Source of the DNA: Lactobacillales bacterium
GTDB taxonomy: Bacteria > Bacillota > Bacilli > Lactobacillales > Streptococcaceae
Direction: 5' to 3'
DNA length: 61,467 bases
Assembly (NCBI GenBank): GCA_031261175.1
Contig: JAISJW010000020.1
Coordinates: forward strand, 1-61,467
Of the stretch, positions 46,735 to 55,804 are shown piece by piece. A program made the position numbers and the translations under genes. Within the stretch, counting starts at the first letter, position 1. Each line of letters starts with the position of its first letter. The notes below the pieces were generated by a model. The model ran no database searches and was not told the DNA's origin. It saw nothing but the letters and a program-made list of their open reading frames with translations.

Positions 46735-46815
46735 TCACATTCCTTGTTATTTTTTCACGTGAATGTTTAATATAAAAAAGTGGGCTGAACCCTTTTATTA
46801 TGGGCGATTTTCGTG

Positions 46816-46821
46816 TATAAT
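46816..46821 (+). promoter_or_regulatory. -10 of the phosphosugar mutase gene
   Basis: TATAAT about 32 bp before ATG 46853, with a weak TTTTAT some 17 bp upstream. Confidence 0.5.
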
Positions 46822-46852
46822 TTCCATAATTATATTAAAAAGGGGAACAAAT

Positions 46853-48583
46853 ATGTCTTACAAAGAAATTTACAACACTTGGGTCGGCGCACCCGGCATC
46901 GTGGATTATTTAAAAGAAGAATTATTGGCAATTAAAAACGACGAAGCGAAGATCGAAGATGCCTTCTACGCTCCGCTTGAATTCGGGACGGCTGGAATGC
47001 GCGGCACAATCGGCGCCGGTATCAACCGCATGAACATCTACACAGTTCGCCAAGCGACTGAAGGTCTTGCGAAATTAATCGAAGATTGGGGCCAAGAAGC
47101 CAAGGATCGCGGAGTTGCCATCTCTTACGATTCACGTAACTTCTCGCCTGAATTTGCCGAAGAATCAGCGCGTGTTTTAGCTGCTCACGGTATCAAAGTT
47201 TACTTGTTTACATCTTTGCGCCCCGTTCCCGTTTTGAGTTTCACGGTTCGCGAATTGAACTGTATCGCCGGCATCATGATCACAGCCTCTCACAACCCGG
47301 CTGCCTACAACGGCTATAAAATCTATGGCGAAGACGGTGGGCAAATGCCACCAGCGGATGCTGATAAATTAACTGCTTACGTTCGTGAAATCGATGATTT
47401 ATTTGCCGTCGGTGCGGTTGAATATAAATCAGCAGTTGATCAAGGCGTAATCGAGTTGATCGACGAAGCGATCGATACTAAATATCTTGAAGCTGTTAAA
47501 ACTGTTACAATCAACCAATCGTTGATTAACGAATACGGTAAAAACTTAAAAATCGTCTTCACGCCATTACACGGCGCTGGCGAAATGCTTGGCGGGCGTG
47601 CTTTGAAACAAGCCGGTTTCGACAACTACGTGTTAGTCGAAGAACAAAAAGAACCGAACGGTGACTTCCCAACTGTTTACAATCCAAATCCAGAATTTAT
47701 CGAAGCGTTCGAGCTTGCGATTAAAACGGGTAAAGAAGTCGGCGCGGACATCTTGATCGCGACTGACCCTGATGCTGACCGTCTAGGTTGCGCGGTCCTT
47801 ATGCCAAACGGCGAATACCAAGTCTTGACTGGTAACCAAATCGGTTCAATCTTAGTTAAATATATTCTCGAAGCGCACAAACAAGCCGGCACTTTACCGG
47901 CGAACGCTAAGATTCTTAAATCGATTGTTTCGAGTGAATTGCCGACGGCAATTGCCGCAAGTTACGGGGCTGAAGTGGTCAACGTTCTGACTGGGTTCAA
48001 GTTTATCGCTGAGAAAATCGAGCAGTACGAACAAGACGGTTCGGGCACGTTTATGTTCGGTTTCGAGGAGTCTTACGGCTACCTAGTGAAATCGTTCGCG
48101 CGCGATAAAGACGCGATTCAAGCGCTTGTGTTGTTGTCAGAAGTGGCTGCTTATTACGCAAGTTTGGGTAAAAATTTATACGACGGTCTGCAAGATATTT
48201 TTGCAGAATACGGATTCTACGAAGAACAAACGACACCGGTTACAATGGCCGGAATCACCGGAGCTGAAAAAATCAAAGCGTTGATGGCGAAAGTTCGCGC
48301 GGAAGCTCCTAGCGAATTCGGCGGATTAGAAGTCGTTAAATTCGAGGACTTCAAATTGTTGACACGGACAGATGTTGCTAGCGGTTCGGTTGAGACGCTT
48401 ACGACTCCACCAAGCGACGTTCTGAAATACTTCTTGGCTGATGGTTCTTGGGTTGCAATTCGCCCTTCGGGAACTGAGCCGAAAATCAAATTCTACATCG
48501 CAACAGTCGGCGCTACTCCTGAAGAAGCAAGCGCTAAAGTTGCTGACATCAATGCCACAATCAGCGAATTGACTGGCGAATAA
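46853..48583 (+). CDS. pgcA: Phosphoglucomutase / phosphosugar mutase
   Basis: A 576-aa alpha-D-phosphohexomutase interconverting glucose-1- and glucose-6-phosphate. FGTAGMRG, the phosphoserine loop ITASHNP, the metal loop DPDADRLG and the phosphate-binding RPSGTEPK near the end are all present. ATG 46853 follows AGGGGAACAA; the ORF extends upstream into the promoter. One of the few plus-strand genes. Confidence 0.95.
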   Translation: MSYKEIYNTWVGAPGIVDYLKEELLAIKNDEAKIEDAFYAPLEFGTAGMRGTIGAGINRMNIYTVRQATEGLAKLIEDWGQEAKDRGVAISYDSRNFSPEFAEESARVLAAHGIKVYLFTSLRPVPVLSFTVRELNCIAGIMITASHNPAAYNGYKIYGEDGGQMPPADADKLTAYVREIDDLFAVGAVEYKSAVDQGVIELIDEAIDTKYLEAVKTVTINQSLINEYGKNLKIVFTPLHGAGEMLGGRALKQAGFDNYVLVEEQKEPNGDFPTVYNPNPEFIEAFELAIKTGKEVGADILIATDPDADRLGCAVLMPNGEYQVLTGNQIGSILVKYILEAHKQAGTLPANAKILKSIVSSELPTAIAASYGAEVVNVLTGFKFIAEKIEQYEQDGSGTFMFGFEESYGYLVKSFARDKDAIQALVLLSEVAAYYASLGKNLYDGLQDIFAEYGFYEEQTTPVTMAGITGAEKIKALMAKVRAEAPSEFGGLEVVKFEDFKLLTRTDVASGSVETLTTPPSDVLKYFLADGSWVAIRPSGTEPKIKFYIATVGATPEEASAKVADINATISELTGE

Positions 48584-48590
48584 AAATAAC

Positions 48591-48628
48591 AAAAAAATTC
48601 GTTCCTTTTAAATAGGGAACGAATTTTT
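48591..48628. terminator. Bidirectional terminator
   Basis: AAAATTCGTTCC and GGGAACGAATTTT flank a 9-nt loop between the convergent pgcA and DapF-like genes. Confidence 0.8.
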
Positions 48629-49756
48629 CATTTCGATCCAAGAGTTTGGATCGTGCTCTATATCTTTTCTAGTTATCGGACCGAGCGATCCGTCAGTTAG
48701 TATTAGGATGTTTTCCGGATGAATGATTGCTACTAGGTTGGCTGTTAACGTTTTAGGAATCTTTTCGTAGTTAGTATATAGCCGAGCTGATTGAGCGTTG
48801 GCTGTTCCCTTGTAAAACGGTTGCTTTGGATCGAAATAACCTTTTTCTTTTTCTAGTTCGATGGTCACGAGATTGCGACCTTCAACCTTTTTAGCGAATC
48901 TTTGGAAGGCGATATCGAGACCTTTCTTTTTGTTTTTGCTCAAGATTTTGCGGATAGAATCCGTGACCTCTTTTAGATGTCCGGCATCAATCATCGGAAT
49001 TAATTCCTGCAACGTTTCATCATAGGCCTGTGCACTTCGCGCTTCTTTTATTTGCGTTTCAAAGTCATTTAAATCTACTTCTTCCCCCAGTTTTTCGACC
49101 GGTCCGCTTAGGCGGATTTTGTCATTGATTATTTGCACTTTTAGGATTAGGTCGGACGGTTGTCTTAATTCTAATTCTTGTTTTCCGCTCGCAACTAAAG
49201 TCGCAATAGTTCCACTTCCGCAGGCCGTTTCGCGAAATATTGTGTCGATGTCACGGACCCAAACGATGGGTTCAACGCGCGCAAAATTAGTGAACATTAC
49301 ACCTTTTGCTTCAACATCTTCGGGAATATATTTGTCGATTAAATCTTTGATTTCAAAGTCTCGAGGTATATCTTTTACGACTAGATGCGTTATGCCGTCA
49401 AGCGTTACTTTGGTTATTTTATCATCAATTTTTTCGGCTTTTGGCATCGTAACTTCGAGATAGGTATCTCCTTTTTCACCGATTCCACCACGCAAAAGTC
49501 CAGCAGCCGTAATGATTTCAATTTCGGCTTCTTCGCCTTTTAAATAATGATAAATCGCTGCTCTCGTTGCGTTCGCGCAGAATTCGGCGCCAGCCATTTC
49601 AAGCTTGTAAGAGTCGCTTGAAATAAAGCCGACTTGCTCGATGTTCGGGTTGCTTGCCAAAATTTCATCGTTGATTTCGTGGCGGTTTTGACTTGCCGAA
49701 AATCCTGTGACGAGCGCTGTATCATTTCCACTAGGGCGATAAAAATAGTTTTTCAT
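48608..49756 (-). CDS. DapF-fold amino-acid epimerase-like protein with extra domain
   Basis: A 382-aa protein. Residues 1-235 follow the two-lobed diaminopimelate epimerase fold, with Cys60 (GAEFCANATRAA) and Cys179 (ETACGSGT) as the two catalytic thiols. Relatives include DapF and the histidine racemase CntK, which are ~270 aa. The remaining ~145 residues form a basic, partly helical domain I do not recognise. No lysine or metallophore genes adjoin; it lies one base after folD, so it is co-transcribed. Confidence 0.75.
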   Translation of the reverse strand: MKNYFYRPSGNDTALVTGFSASQNRHEINDEILASNPNIEQVGFISSDSYKLEMAGAEFCANATRAAIYHYLKGEEAEIEIITAAGLLRGGIGEKGDTYLEVTMPKAEKIDDKITKVTLDGITHLVVKDIPRDFEIKDLIDKYIPEDVEAKGVMFTNFARVEPIVWVRDIDTIFRETACGSGTIATLVASGKQELELRQPSDLILKVQIINDKIRLSGPVEKLGEEVDLNDFETQIKEARSAQAYDETLQELIPMIDAGHLKEVTDSIRKILSKNKKKGLDIAFQRFAKKVEGRNLVTIELEKEKGYFDPKQPFYKGTANAQSARLYTNYEKIPKTLTANLVAIIHPENILILTDGSLGPITRKDIEHDPNSWIEMKNSFPI

Positions 49757-49757
49757 C

Positions 49758-50630
49758 CTAGCCTAAGATGCCGGTGAAGTCGATTTTGCGACCAAGCGCC
49801 GTTTCGACCGCTTGCGTGATCAGCATCGTAATCGTCATCGGACCAACGCCCTTAGGCACTGGCGTGATGTAGCTCGCCTTCGGTTCAACGCTTGCGAAGT
49901 CGACGTCTCCACAAAGTTTTCCGTTCTCGTCGTGGTTCATCCCAACGTCAATCACGACCGCGCCTTCTTTAACGAACGAAGCGTCAACCATCTTCGCACG
50001 ACCAATCGCAACGACCAAAATATCAGCTTGCGCTGCAACTTTTGCGAGGTCCTTCGTGCGCGAGTGAGCAGTTGTCACGGTCGCGTTTTCTGCCATCATC
50101 AGCGCGCCAATCGGCTTGCCAACGATGTTGCTGCGCCCGATAACCACAGCGTTTTTACCATTCAAATCGATATTATAAGCTTCGAACATTTTCATAATTC
50201 CGTACGGTGTGCACGGAATTTTCGTCGGCGTGCCGACGAACAAATTGCCCATATTTACCGGGTGGAATCCGTCGACGTCCTTATCCGGGTGGATCGCATC
50301 GAGAATTTTGTCCTCGTTGATGTGGCTCGGCAGCGGAAGTTGCACCAAAATCCCGTGGAATTTCGGATCGTTATTATATTCCTCAATCAGGTTCAAGAGC
50401 TCAGTTTCCGTCGTTTCAGCGCCCAATCTGTCGACTTGCGAGTGCAGACCAACCTTGATCGCCGAATTTTCCTTATTGCGCACGTAGACGCTCGAAGCCG
50501 GATTTGCCCCCACTTGGATAACGACAAGGCCAGGACGAGTGCCGCCACTTGCCACGATTGCTTCAACTTCTTCTTTTAGGCGCGCTTGCATTTTGTCAGC
50601 AAGCAAGCGTCCATCGATGATTTCTCCCAT
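49758..50630 (-). CDS. folD: Methylenetetrahydrofolate dehydrogenase/cyclohydrolase
   Basis: A 290-aa bifunctional enzyme linking methylene- and formyl-THF. YVRNKENSAIKVG has the catalytic Tyr/Lys pair, GILVQLPLP and VIGRSNIVGKP (NADP site) follow. Length and motifs are normal. Confidence 0.97.
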   Translation of the reverse strand: MGEIIDGRLLADKMQARLKEEVEAIVASGGTRPGLVVIQVGANPASSVYVRNKENSAIKVGLHSQVDRLGAETTETELLNLIEEYNNDPKFHGILVQLPLPSHINEDKILDAIHPDKDVDGFHPVNMGNLFVGTPTKIPCTPYGIMKMFEAYNIDLNGKNAVVIGRSNIVGKPIGALMMAENATVTTAHSRTKDLAKVAAQADILVVAIGRAKMVDASFVKEGAVVIDVGMNHDENGKLCGDVDFASVEPKASYITPVPKGVGPMTITMLITQAVETALGRKIDFTGILG

Positions 50631-50660
50631 TTGAATTCCCTCACTTTTTTGTTTTGAATA

Positions 50661-51533
50661 TTATACCATATTTTCGAGGTCGGCTAGGTGCTTTGCTAAG
50701 GATTTGAGCTCGTGGATTTTCTGGTGCGGGATGCCGGCATCAAAGAGTCGGTCGCGGAGCTTTCCAGCCGAGAGTTCATGCCACATGATGCGCACGATTT
50801 TATAGCCCATGTCGCGCAGTTTCCACTCGCGTTGTTGCTGTTTTTTGTAGCCATCGCGATTTTCAGCCATCTCCATTTTTTCGGCCCCATCTAGTTCGAA
50901 AATGGTTTTCTGTTTTTCCCAGAGCATGTCGACGCGGGCGACGAAGCGATTGTGTTCATCGCGAATTTCGATCTGGAGTTCCGGTCGTTCGAAGCCGAGT
51001 GCCATTACGTATAGGTAGCCCTTGGTTTCTAAGGGCGATTCAAGTTTGTAGTTCGTGTATTTCTTAAACCTCTTTAGAGGCGGATAGTTTAGGTCGTTTG
51101 CTGTAATCTGGCCTTCGTGCAGGGAGTAGTTGATACTTGCCACTGTTGATGGAAGGCTTGTGATTTTGGCTAGCTTTTTGAGTGTTTCGAGTGGGGACGT
51201 GATGAAGAAGCCGGCGCGTTCGACTATTTGTAAATCCTTTCTACATTCGACACATTTGCATAATTTGTAAGAATGATGCCCTTTATTATTAATCACAATT
51301 AATCGATTATCGCGAATCGGATCCAAAATCGGCATCCCCCAAAGCGCCGCTGCACTAGTCGAGCAGATAACTTTGTTTTTAATCCACGGCCGCATATATT
51401 CGGCGATAGCTTCTGTCATTTTATTGTAATAGATTTGCTCGCCAAAATACTTCCGCTCGTAATAATATTCACCGTAAACTTTTTGATAATCGCGAATCGG
51501 TGAAAATTCGCTTTTCGTTTTGATTTTAGTCAT
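50661..51533 (-). CDS. AbiEi-like protein with DUF559 nuclease domain
   Basis: A 290-aa protein. The N-terminal half has an AbiEi antitoxin-like pattern (VICSTSAAALWGMPI, then a CKCVEC zinc-type cluster). The C-terminal half has a PD-(D/E)XK-like core: RVDMLW, then TIFELDGAEK, then a Gln/Arg helix and GYKIVRIMW, as in Vsr/DUF559 proteins. No AbiEii toxin adjoins. Such fusions are best known from Actinobacteria; here it is an orphan between folD and the thiamine operon. Activity unproven. Confidence 0.65.
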   Translation of the reverse strand: MTKIKTKSEFSPIRDYQKVYGEYYYERKYFGEQIYYNKMTEAIAEYMRPWIKNKVICSTSAAALWGMPILDPIRDNRLIVINNKGHHSYKLCKCVECRKDLQIVERAGFFITSPLETLKKLAKITSLPSTVASINYSLHEGQITANDLNYPPLKRFKKYTNYKLESPLETKGYLYVMALGFERPELQIEIRDEHNRFVARVDMLWEKQKTIFELDGAEKMEMAENRDGYKKQQQREWKLRDMGYKIVRIMWHELSAGKLRDRLFDAGIPHQKIHELKSLAKHLADLENMV

Positions 51534-51593
51534 AAAAAAAGACCTCCTTACTATATATATACGTAAAAAAATCCATTTTGTTACATTTATTTT

Positions 51594-51670
51594 GAAAAAA
51601 AGGGGGATTTGGGCGAATTTTTTAATTTTTTAGCCAAAAAATTAAAAAATTCGCCAAAATCCCCCTTTTT
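51594..51670. terminator. Long perfect hairpin ending the thiamine operon
   Basis: GGGGGATTTGGGCGAATTT and its complement with a ~30-bp stem around AGCC, with A and T runs outside both arms. It follows tenA and precedes the AbiEi-like gene. Confidence 0.8.
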
Positions 51671-52252
51671 CTATTTGTACACCTCTTCAAAGAAGTCAAA
51701 TTCAAGTTTTGTTACAATTTTATACAACTCATCGTCACTCGACAAACCCAATCGCGTAAATTCGTCGTGTAAAAAGTCCACCCATTCAATGAATCCGTGT
51801 TCCAAGTGAACATCGACCCAACCGAAGTGCTTCGGCGCCAAAGGCCGACCGTCATAGCGGCGCGCCCAATCCAGATACAGCGCCTCCGCCACATACAGCA
51901 TCGTCACAATCTCCTTGTAATCGCGCGACTCAATCACGCGCGCATACACATCAAAGAATCCGACCGTCGCTGGCTTCAACTCAGGCGCCGCATAATCATC
52001 AACTCCGATTTCCTTAAACGTATCGACAAAATAATCGTTCTCATCGTTACAGATAAAGCCGAGCTGCTGCCCGTACCGAACCTTCGCCTCCAGCGTGTCC
52101 GCGTACGTAATCGCCGCCCCGATCACCTCCATAAACGCCTCGAAAAATTGATAGTCCTGAACCAAATACTCGCCCAAAAACTTATCATCTATCTCGCCCG
52201 TGACAAGCTCCGTCACAAACCGCGAATTTACTGCTGCGTTCCAATAGTCCAT
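51671..52252 (-). CDS. TenA-family protein lacking the active-site Cys (TenA_E-like)
   Basis: A 193-aa all-helical TenA fold protein (LVQDYQFFEAF near the start has the conserved Asp). At the place of the TenA cysteine it reads LYVAEALYLDWA, with Glu and no Cys, as in the TenA_E subgroup, which act on other thiamine-breakdown products than TenA_C. Last gene of the thiamine operon; its start overlaps thiE by 25 bp. Confidence 0.8.
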   Translation of the reverse strand: MDYWNAAVNSRFVTELVTGEIDDKFLGEYLVQDYQFFEAFMEVIGAAITYADTLEAKVRYGQQLGFICNDENDYFVDTFKEIGVDDYAAPELKPATVGFFDVYARVIESRDYKEIVTMLYVAEALYLDWARRYDGRPLAPKHFGWVDVHLEHGFIEWVDFLHDEFTRLGLSSDDELYKIVTKLEFDFFEEVYK

Positions 52253-52857
52253 TGCGTCCTCATTTCCCGCGCGACCCCTTGCGGATCCGCGTCCTTCATA
52301 ATCGCACTCACCACGGCAATTCCATCCGCCCCCGAGCCGTACAACTCGTGCATATTCAGCGGATTAATCCCGCCAATCGCGACCTGCTTAATTCCAATAT
52401 TCTGATTAATTTCTTCGAGCGTGGCAAGTGGGGTCCGCACCGTCACGACTTTCGTCGTCGTCGGAAAAATCGCGCCCGTCCCGACATAGTCGGCGCCGTC
52501 GCGCTCCGCCTGTAAAGCGTGTTCTAAATTCTTCGCCGTCACACCCAAAATCTTATCCGGCCCGATCAATTTGCGAACTTCGGCTGCCGGCAAATCAGTC
52601 TGCCCGACGTGCACTCCGTCTGCACCAACTGCCAAAGCGATATCCACTCGGTCGTCGACCAAAAATGGCACGTTGTATCGATGGCACAATTCGCAAGTCG
52701 CGCGTGCCAAATCGTAAATTTCACGTCCCGACTTGAATTTTTCGCGCAGCTGAACGAGCGTGACGCCGCCCTTAATTGCCTCCTCCACGTACCACAGGAA
52801 TTCTTCATTCGTGTAGTCGTAGCTGTCTGTGACTAAGTATAAGCTAAGGTCTAACAT
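52228..52857 (-). CDS. thiE: Thiamine-phosphate synthase
   Basis: A 209-aa TIM barrel joining HMP-PP and thiazole phosphate. VTLVQLREK, VPFLVDDRVDIAL, GVHVGQTDLP and the GTGAIFPT phosphate loop are present. Start at 52857, four bases after GGAGGG; upstream codons overlap thiD. Confidence 0.95.
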   Translation of the reverse strand: MLDLSLYLVTDSYDYTNEEFLWYVEEAIKGGVTLVQLREKFKSGREIYDLARATCELCHRYNVPFLVDDRVDIALAVGADGVHVGQTDLPAAEVRKLIGPDKILGVTAKNLEHALQAERDGADYVGTGAIFPTTTKVVTVRTPLATLEEINQNIGIKQVAIGGINPLNMHELYGSGADGIAVVSAIMKDADPQGVAREMRTQWTIGTQQ

Positions 52858-53650
52858 GGCGCCCTCCATATGCAAAATGATTGGTCGGCCCGTTCTTCGT
52901 CCCAAACCCGACCGGGTTGCTAATCGCCGCCGTAATGAAATCTTTGGCAAGTTGAACCGCTTCAACAGTCGAAGACCCCTGGGCAAGTGAAGCGGCAATA
53001 GCCGCACTAAAAGTGCAGCCCGTTCCGTGGGTATGCGGCGTATCAAATTTCGGCGATTCGAAATAATGTTCTGAGCCGTTTTCGGTTAAAAGATAATCGC
53101 GCGCGATACCGCCAACAATGCGGTGACCGCCTTTAATGACGACATTTTTCGCACCCATATTTTGGATTTCTTTGGCCGCATTTTTTATGTCTTCATCTGT
53201 GATTAACTCACGTCCGACGATAACTTGAGCCTCGTCGAGGTTAGGTGTAATCACGAAACTTAGCGGAATAATTTTTTCGATTAAAGCCGCCGTGGCATCT
53301 TCGAGCAAGAGTGATGCTCCCCCCTTTGCGACCATTACGGGATCTAAAATAATTTTCGGCACATCAAATCGATTCAAAGCACCCGCTACAACCTCGATTG
53401 TTTCAACGTTTCCAAGCATCCCGATTTTTATGGCATCAAATTTTAGGTCGCTCAATACGCTTTCGAGTTGAGCATCGATAAAATCAGGTGCCGTAACTTG
53501 AACCGCCTGAACACCTGCCGTGTTTTGGGCAGTCAAGGCGGTGATGACACTTGCCCCGTAAACGCCGAGCTCCTGGAACGTTTTCAGGTCGGCTTGGATG
53601 CCGGCGCCGCCACCCGAGTCGCTGCCGGCGATGGTTAGTGCTTTATACAT
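52844..53650 (-). CDS. thiD: HMP kinase / HMP-phosphate kinase
   Basis: A 268-aa ribokinase-fold enzyme phosphorylating hydroxymethylpyrimidine twice. AGSDSGGGAGIQADLKTF at the start and HTHGTGCTFSAAIA with the catalytic Cys/Asp loop region near the end are present. Overlaps thiF by eight bases and thiE by 14. Confidence 0.96.
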   Translation of the reverse strand: MYKALTIAGSDSGGGAGIQADLKTFQELGVYGASVITALTAQNTAGVQAVQVTAPDFIDAQLESVLSDLKFDAIKIGMLGNVETIEVVAGALNRFDVPKIILDPVMVAKGGASLLLEDATAALIEKIIPLSFVITPNLDEAQVIVGRELITDEDIKNAAKEIQNMGAKNVVIKGGHRIVGGIARDYLLTENGSEHYFESPKFDTPHTHGTGCTFSAAIAASLAQGSSTVEAVQLAKDFITAAISNPVGFGTKNGPTNHFAYGGRHVRP

Positions 53651-54437
53651 CGGTTTCCCCCAACAAAATGCGCAGGATTTGGTTGGCTTCCTGACCCGCC
53701 GCGATCAAAACGCGCGGAGCCATCAGACCACGACCCGGTTGAGCTGCATTAACGCGGTCGCCGACCAAATAAAAGTTATCTTTGATTTTAGTTGTTTGAA
53801 TTAAATTGTTCGAATCATATCCGGCGAGACCGCTCGCACTAACGTAAGGCGTGCTAGGATAGTCCGCGACCATAATTTCCGTCAACATCGCTTTCGCCAT
53901 CGGATTATCGAAGGCCTCGCAGACAACATCAACGCCACTGATTAAATCAGGAACGTTGTTTTCGTCAGCGCGAACGGTGTGTTTCTCAATCACAATATAC
54001 GGATTGATGCGGCCTATTTCTTCAGCCAAAGCATCCGTTTTAAACTTACCGATATCCGTAATTTTATATTGCTGGCGATTCAGATTGCTCGGCTCAACAA
54101 CATCGAAATCGATCAGACGAATCGTGCCAACCCCAACGCGGGCAAGTGCAATCGCGATGTTCGAGCCAAGTCCACCAATTCCAAAAATCGCAACAGACGA
54201 CTTGCTGATTTTAGCGTGAACGCCCGGCGTGTGGCGGCTCATCATCAAGTTTTCAAGCATCTCTTTGGGCGGCACAACGCCGCGCTCGATAATCGTGACC
54301 TCAGCGCCCTCTTCAAGAGGATGGTCAGGTGTCGCAAAACCGTTGATAATCGACACTTGATCCTTCGTCGCGTCTTTCAACTCAGCCAAAGTTCTAGCGG
54401 ACGTTTCAATCTCCGCTCCGTTTAAAATAATTTTCAT
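53643..54437 (-). CDS. thiF: ThiF adenylyltransferase with ThiS-like N-terminus
   Basis: A 264-aa E1-like enzyme that adenylates ThiS. Residues 1-60 form a ThiS-like ubiquitin-fold domain without terminal Gly-Gly; the ThiF domain follows with FGIGGLGSNIA (nucleotide loop) and NLNRQQY. The usual zinc Cys pairs are missing, as in family-2 ThiF of Firmicutes. Start at 54437. Confidence 0.92.
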   Translation of the reverse strand: MKIILNGAEIETSARTLAELKDATKDQVSIINGFATPDHPLEEGAEVTIIERGVVPPKEMLENLMMSRHTPGVHAKISKSSVAIFGIGGLGSNIAIALARVGVGTIRLIDFDVVEPSNLNRQQYKITDIGKFKTDALAEEIGRINPYIVIEKHTVRADENNVPDLISGVDVVCEAFDNPMAKAMLTEIMVADYPSTPYVSASGLAGYDSNNLIQTTKIKDNFYLVGDRVNAAQPGRGLMAPRVLIAAGQEANQILRILLGETDV

Positions 54438-54441
54438 TTTC

Positions 54442-54639
54442 TCAGCCTCCCCCAACGAAGTTCAACACTTCTAAACTCGCGCCCTCAGGCACTTTAACGT
54501 CGTTATACGTCGCGCGTTTCACGACTTCGCGGTTTAATTCAACCACAGTTTTCGCTGGATCAAAACCCAATCGAACCAAAAGTTCGGTCAAAGTTTCGCC
54601 CGCGATAAATTCTTGTTCTACTGAATTTACTTTAATCAT
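54442..54639 (-). CDS. thiS: Sulfur-carrier protein ThiS
   Basis: A 65-aa ubiquitin-like protein ending in Gly-Gly-Gly, whose terminal glycine becomes a thiocarboxylate for thiazole synthesis. Overlaps thiH by eight bases; thiF begins five bases after. Confidence 0.93.
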   Translation of the reverse strand: MIKVNSVEQEFIAGETLTELLVRLGFDPAKTVVELNREVVKRATYNDVKVPEGASLEVLNFVGGG

Positions 54640-55804
54640 TGTTCCCTCCTAAGTATATGTGATCCGTAAATATATCTTGCAAGCCGTTGGCTTTGAGCAT
54701 CGCCCGAATCTCGTCGACCGAGCGGTTGTCGTTGATATCAAATTGTTTCGATTCGCTATCCTCGTCATCATGCCCACCGATCCCGACATCGACTCCCGCC
54801 GATATCTTAGTTGCGGCAATTTTTACCGCGTTATCCCGGAATTTAACGCTTTCGCGCGTCGAAATCGTAATCGCCGCGAACGGTAATAACAATCGATAAG
54901 CACAAATAATCTGCAACAAATCGCGTTCGCTTACATCTTCTTTCTGGAAATTTTCATTCCCCACCGCAGGACGAATCCGCGGCACGCTGATCGAAATCTC
55001 CGCGTGCGGATACTTGCGCTGAATCAAACTAGCGTGAACCCCGACCGCAACTGCATCGCGCCGGAAATCATCAAGCCCGAACAAAGCGGCAAACGCCACC
55101 CCGCGCATCCCACCAAGCAAAGCCCTCTCTTGGGCATTGAACCGATATGGGAAAACCCTTTTTTCACCGCCGAGATGTAATTCTCCGTATCGTTCTGGGT
55201 CGTAAGTTTCCTGGAAAACCGTCACGTAATCCGTTCCGTTTTCCTGCAAAACGCGGTACTCATCAACGTTCATCGGATAGATTTCAACGCCGACCGTATC
55301 GAACAATCGACTCGCCGTTTTCGTCGCCCGCGCGATATATTCAACGTCCGATTTTCGCGGTGCTTCCCCGGTCAAAATCAGCAAATCTTGCAATCCCGAC
55401 TTCGAAATCGCTTCTAACTCGCGCGTGATCTGCTCGTCCTCAAGCTGCATCCGCGCAATCTTATTGTGCGCTGCGAACCCACAGTAAACGCACCGACTCT
55501 CGCAATAATTCGCAAGATACAAAGGCGTAAAAAGCGTCACCGCATTCCCGAAATACCGCCTTGTCGTCTCCTGCGCCCGCTCCGCCATCTCCTCTAAAAA
55601 TGGTGTCGCGGCCGGTGAAACCAAAACTTTAAACTCTTCAAAGCCAATCGTTTCGGCCTTCAGAGCCCTACGAACATCATCAGCCGTATAACTTTCAGGC
55701 GCGAAACTTGCCCGCTCTTTTAAAACTTTTTCTAAGATATCGCTCTCGATATCGACTTGCCGCGGGGTGTACTCCCACACGCTGCGTCGTTTGATTTCGC
55801 CCAT
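54632..55804 (-). CDS. thiH: 2-iminoacetate synthase (radical SAM)
   Basis: A 390-aa iron-sulfur enzyme cleaving tyrosine to dehydroglycine for thiazole. The radical-SAM motif CESRCVYCGF is at about 104-113. Use of ThiH rather than the oxygen-dependent ThiO fits an anaerobic or facultative lifestyle. Starts at the thiG stop (TAATG). Confidence 0.95.
   Translation of the reverse strand: MGEIKRRSVWEYTPRQVDIESDILEKVLKERASFAPESYTADDVRRALKAETIGFEEFKVLVSPAATPFLEEMAERAQETTRRYFGNAVTLFTPLYLANYCESRCVYCGFAAHNKIARMQLEDEQITRELEAISKSGLQDLLILTGEAPRKSDVEYIARATKTASRLFDTVGVEIYPMNVDEYRVLQENGTDYVTVFQETYDPERYGELHLGGEKRVFPYRFNAQERALLGGMRGVAFAALFGLDDFRRDAVAVGVHASLIQRKYPHAEISISVPRIRPAVGNENFQKEDVSERDLLQIICAYRLLLPFAAITISTRESVKFRDNAVKIAATKISAGVDVGIGGHDDEDSESKQFDINDNRSVDEIRAMLKANGLQDIFTDHIYLGGNND

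Noticed and set aside
52858..53046. N-terminal extension of ThiE (63 residues)
   Set aside because: It is the thiD gene read in another frame, and GGAGGG directly precedes the normal start.
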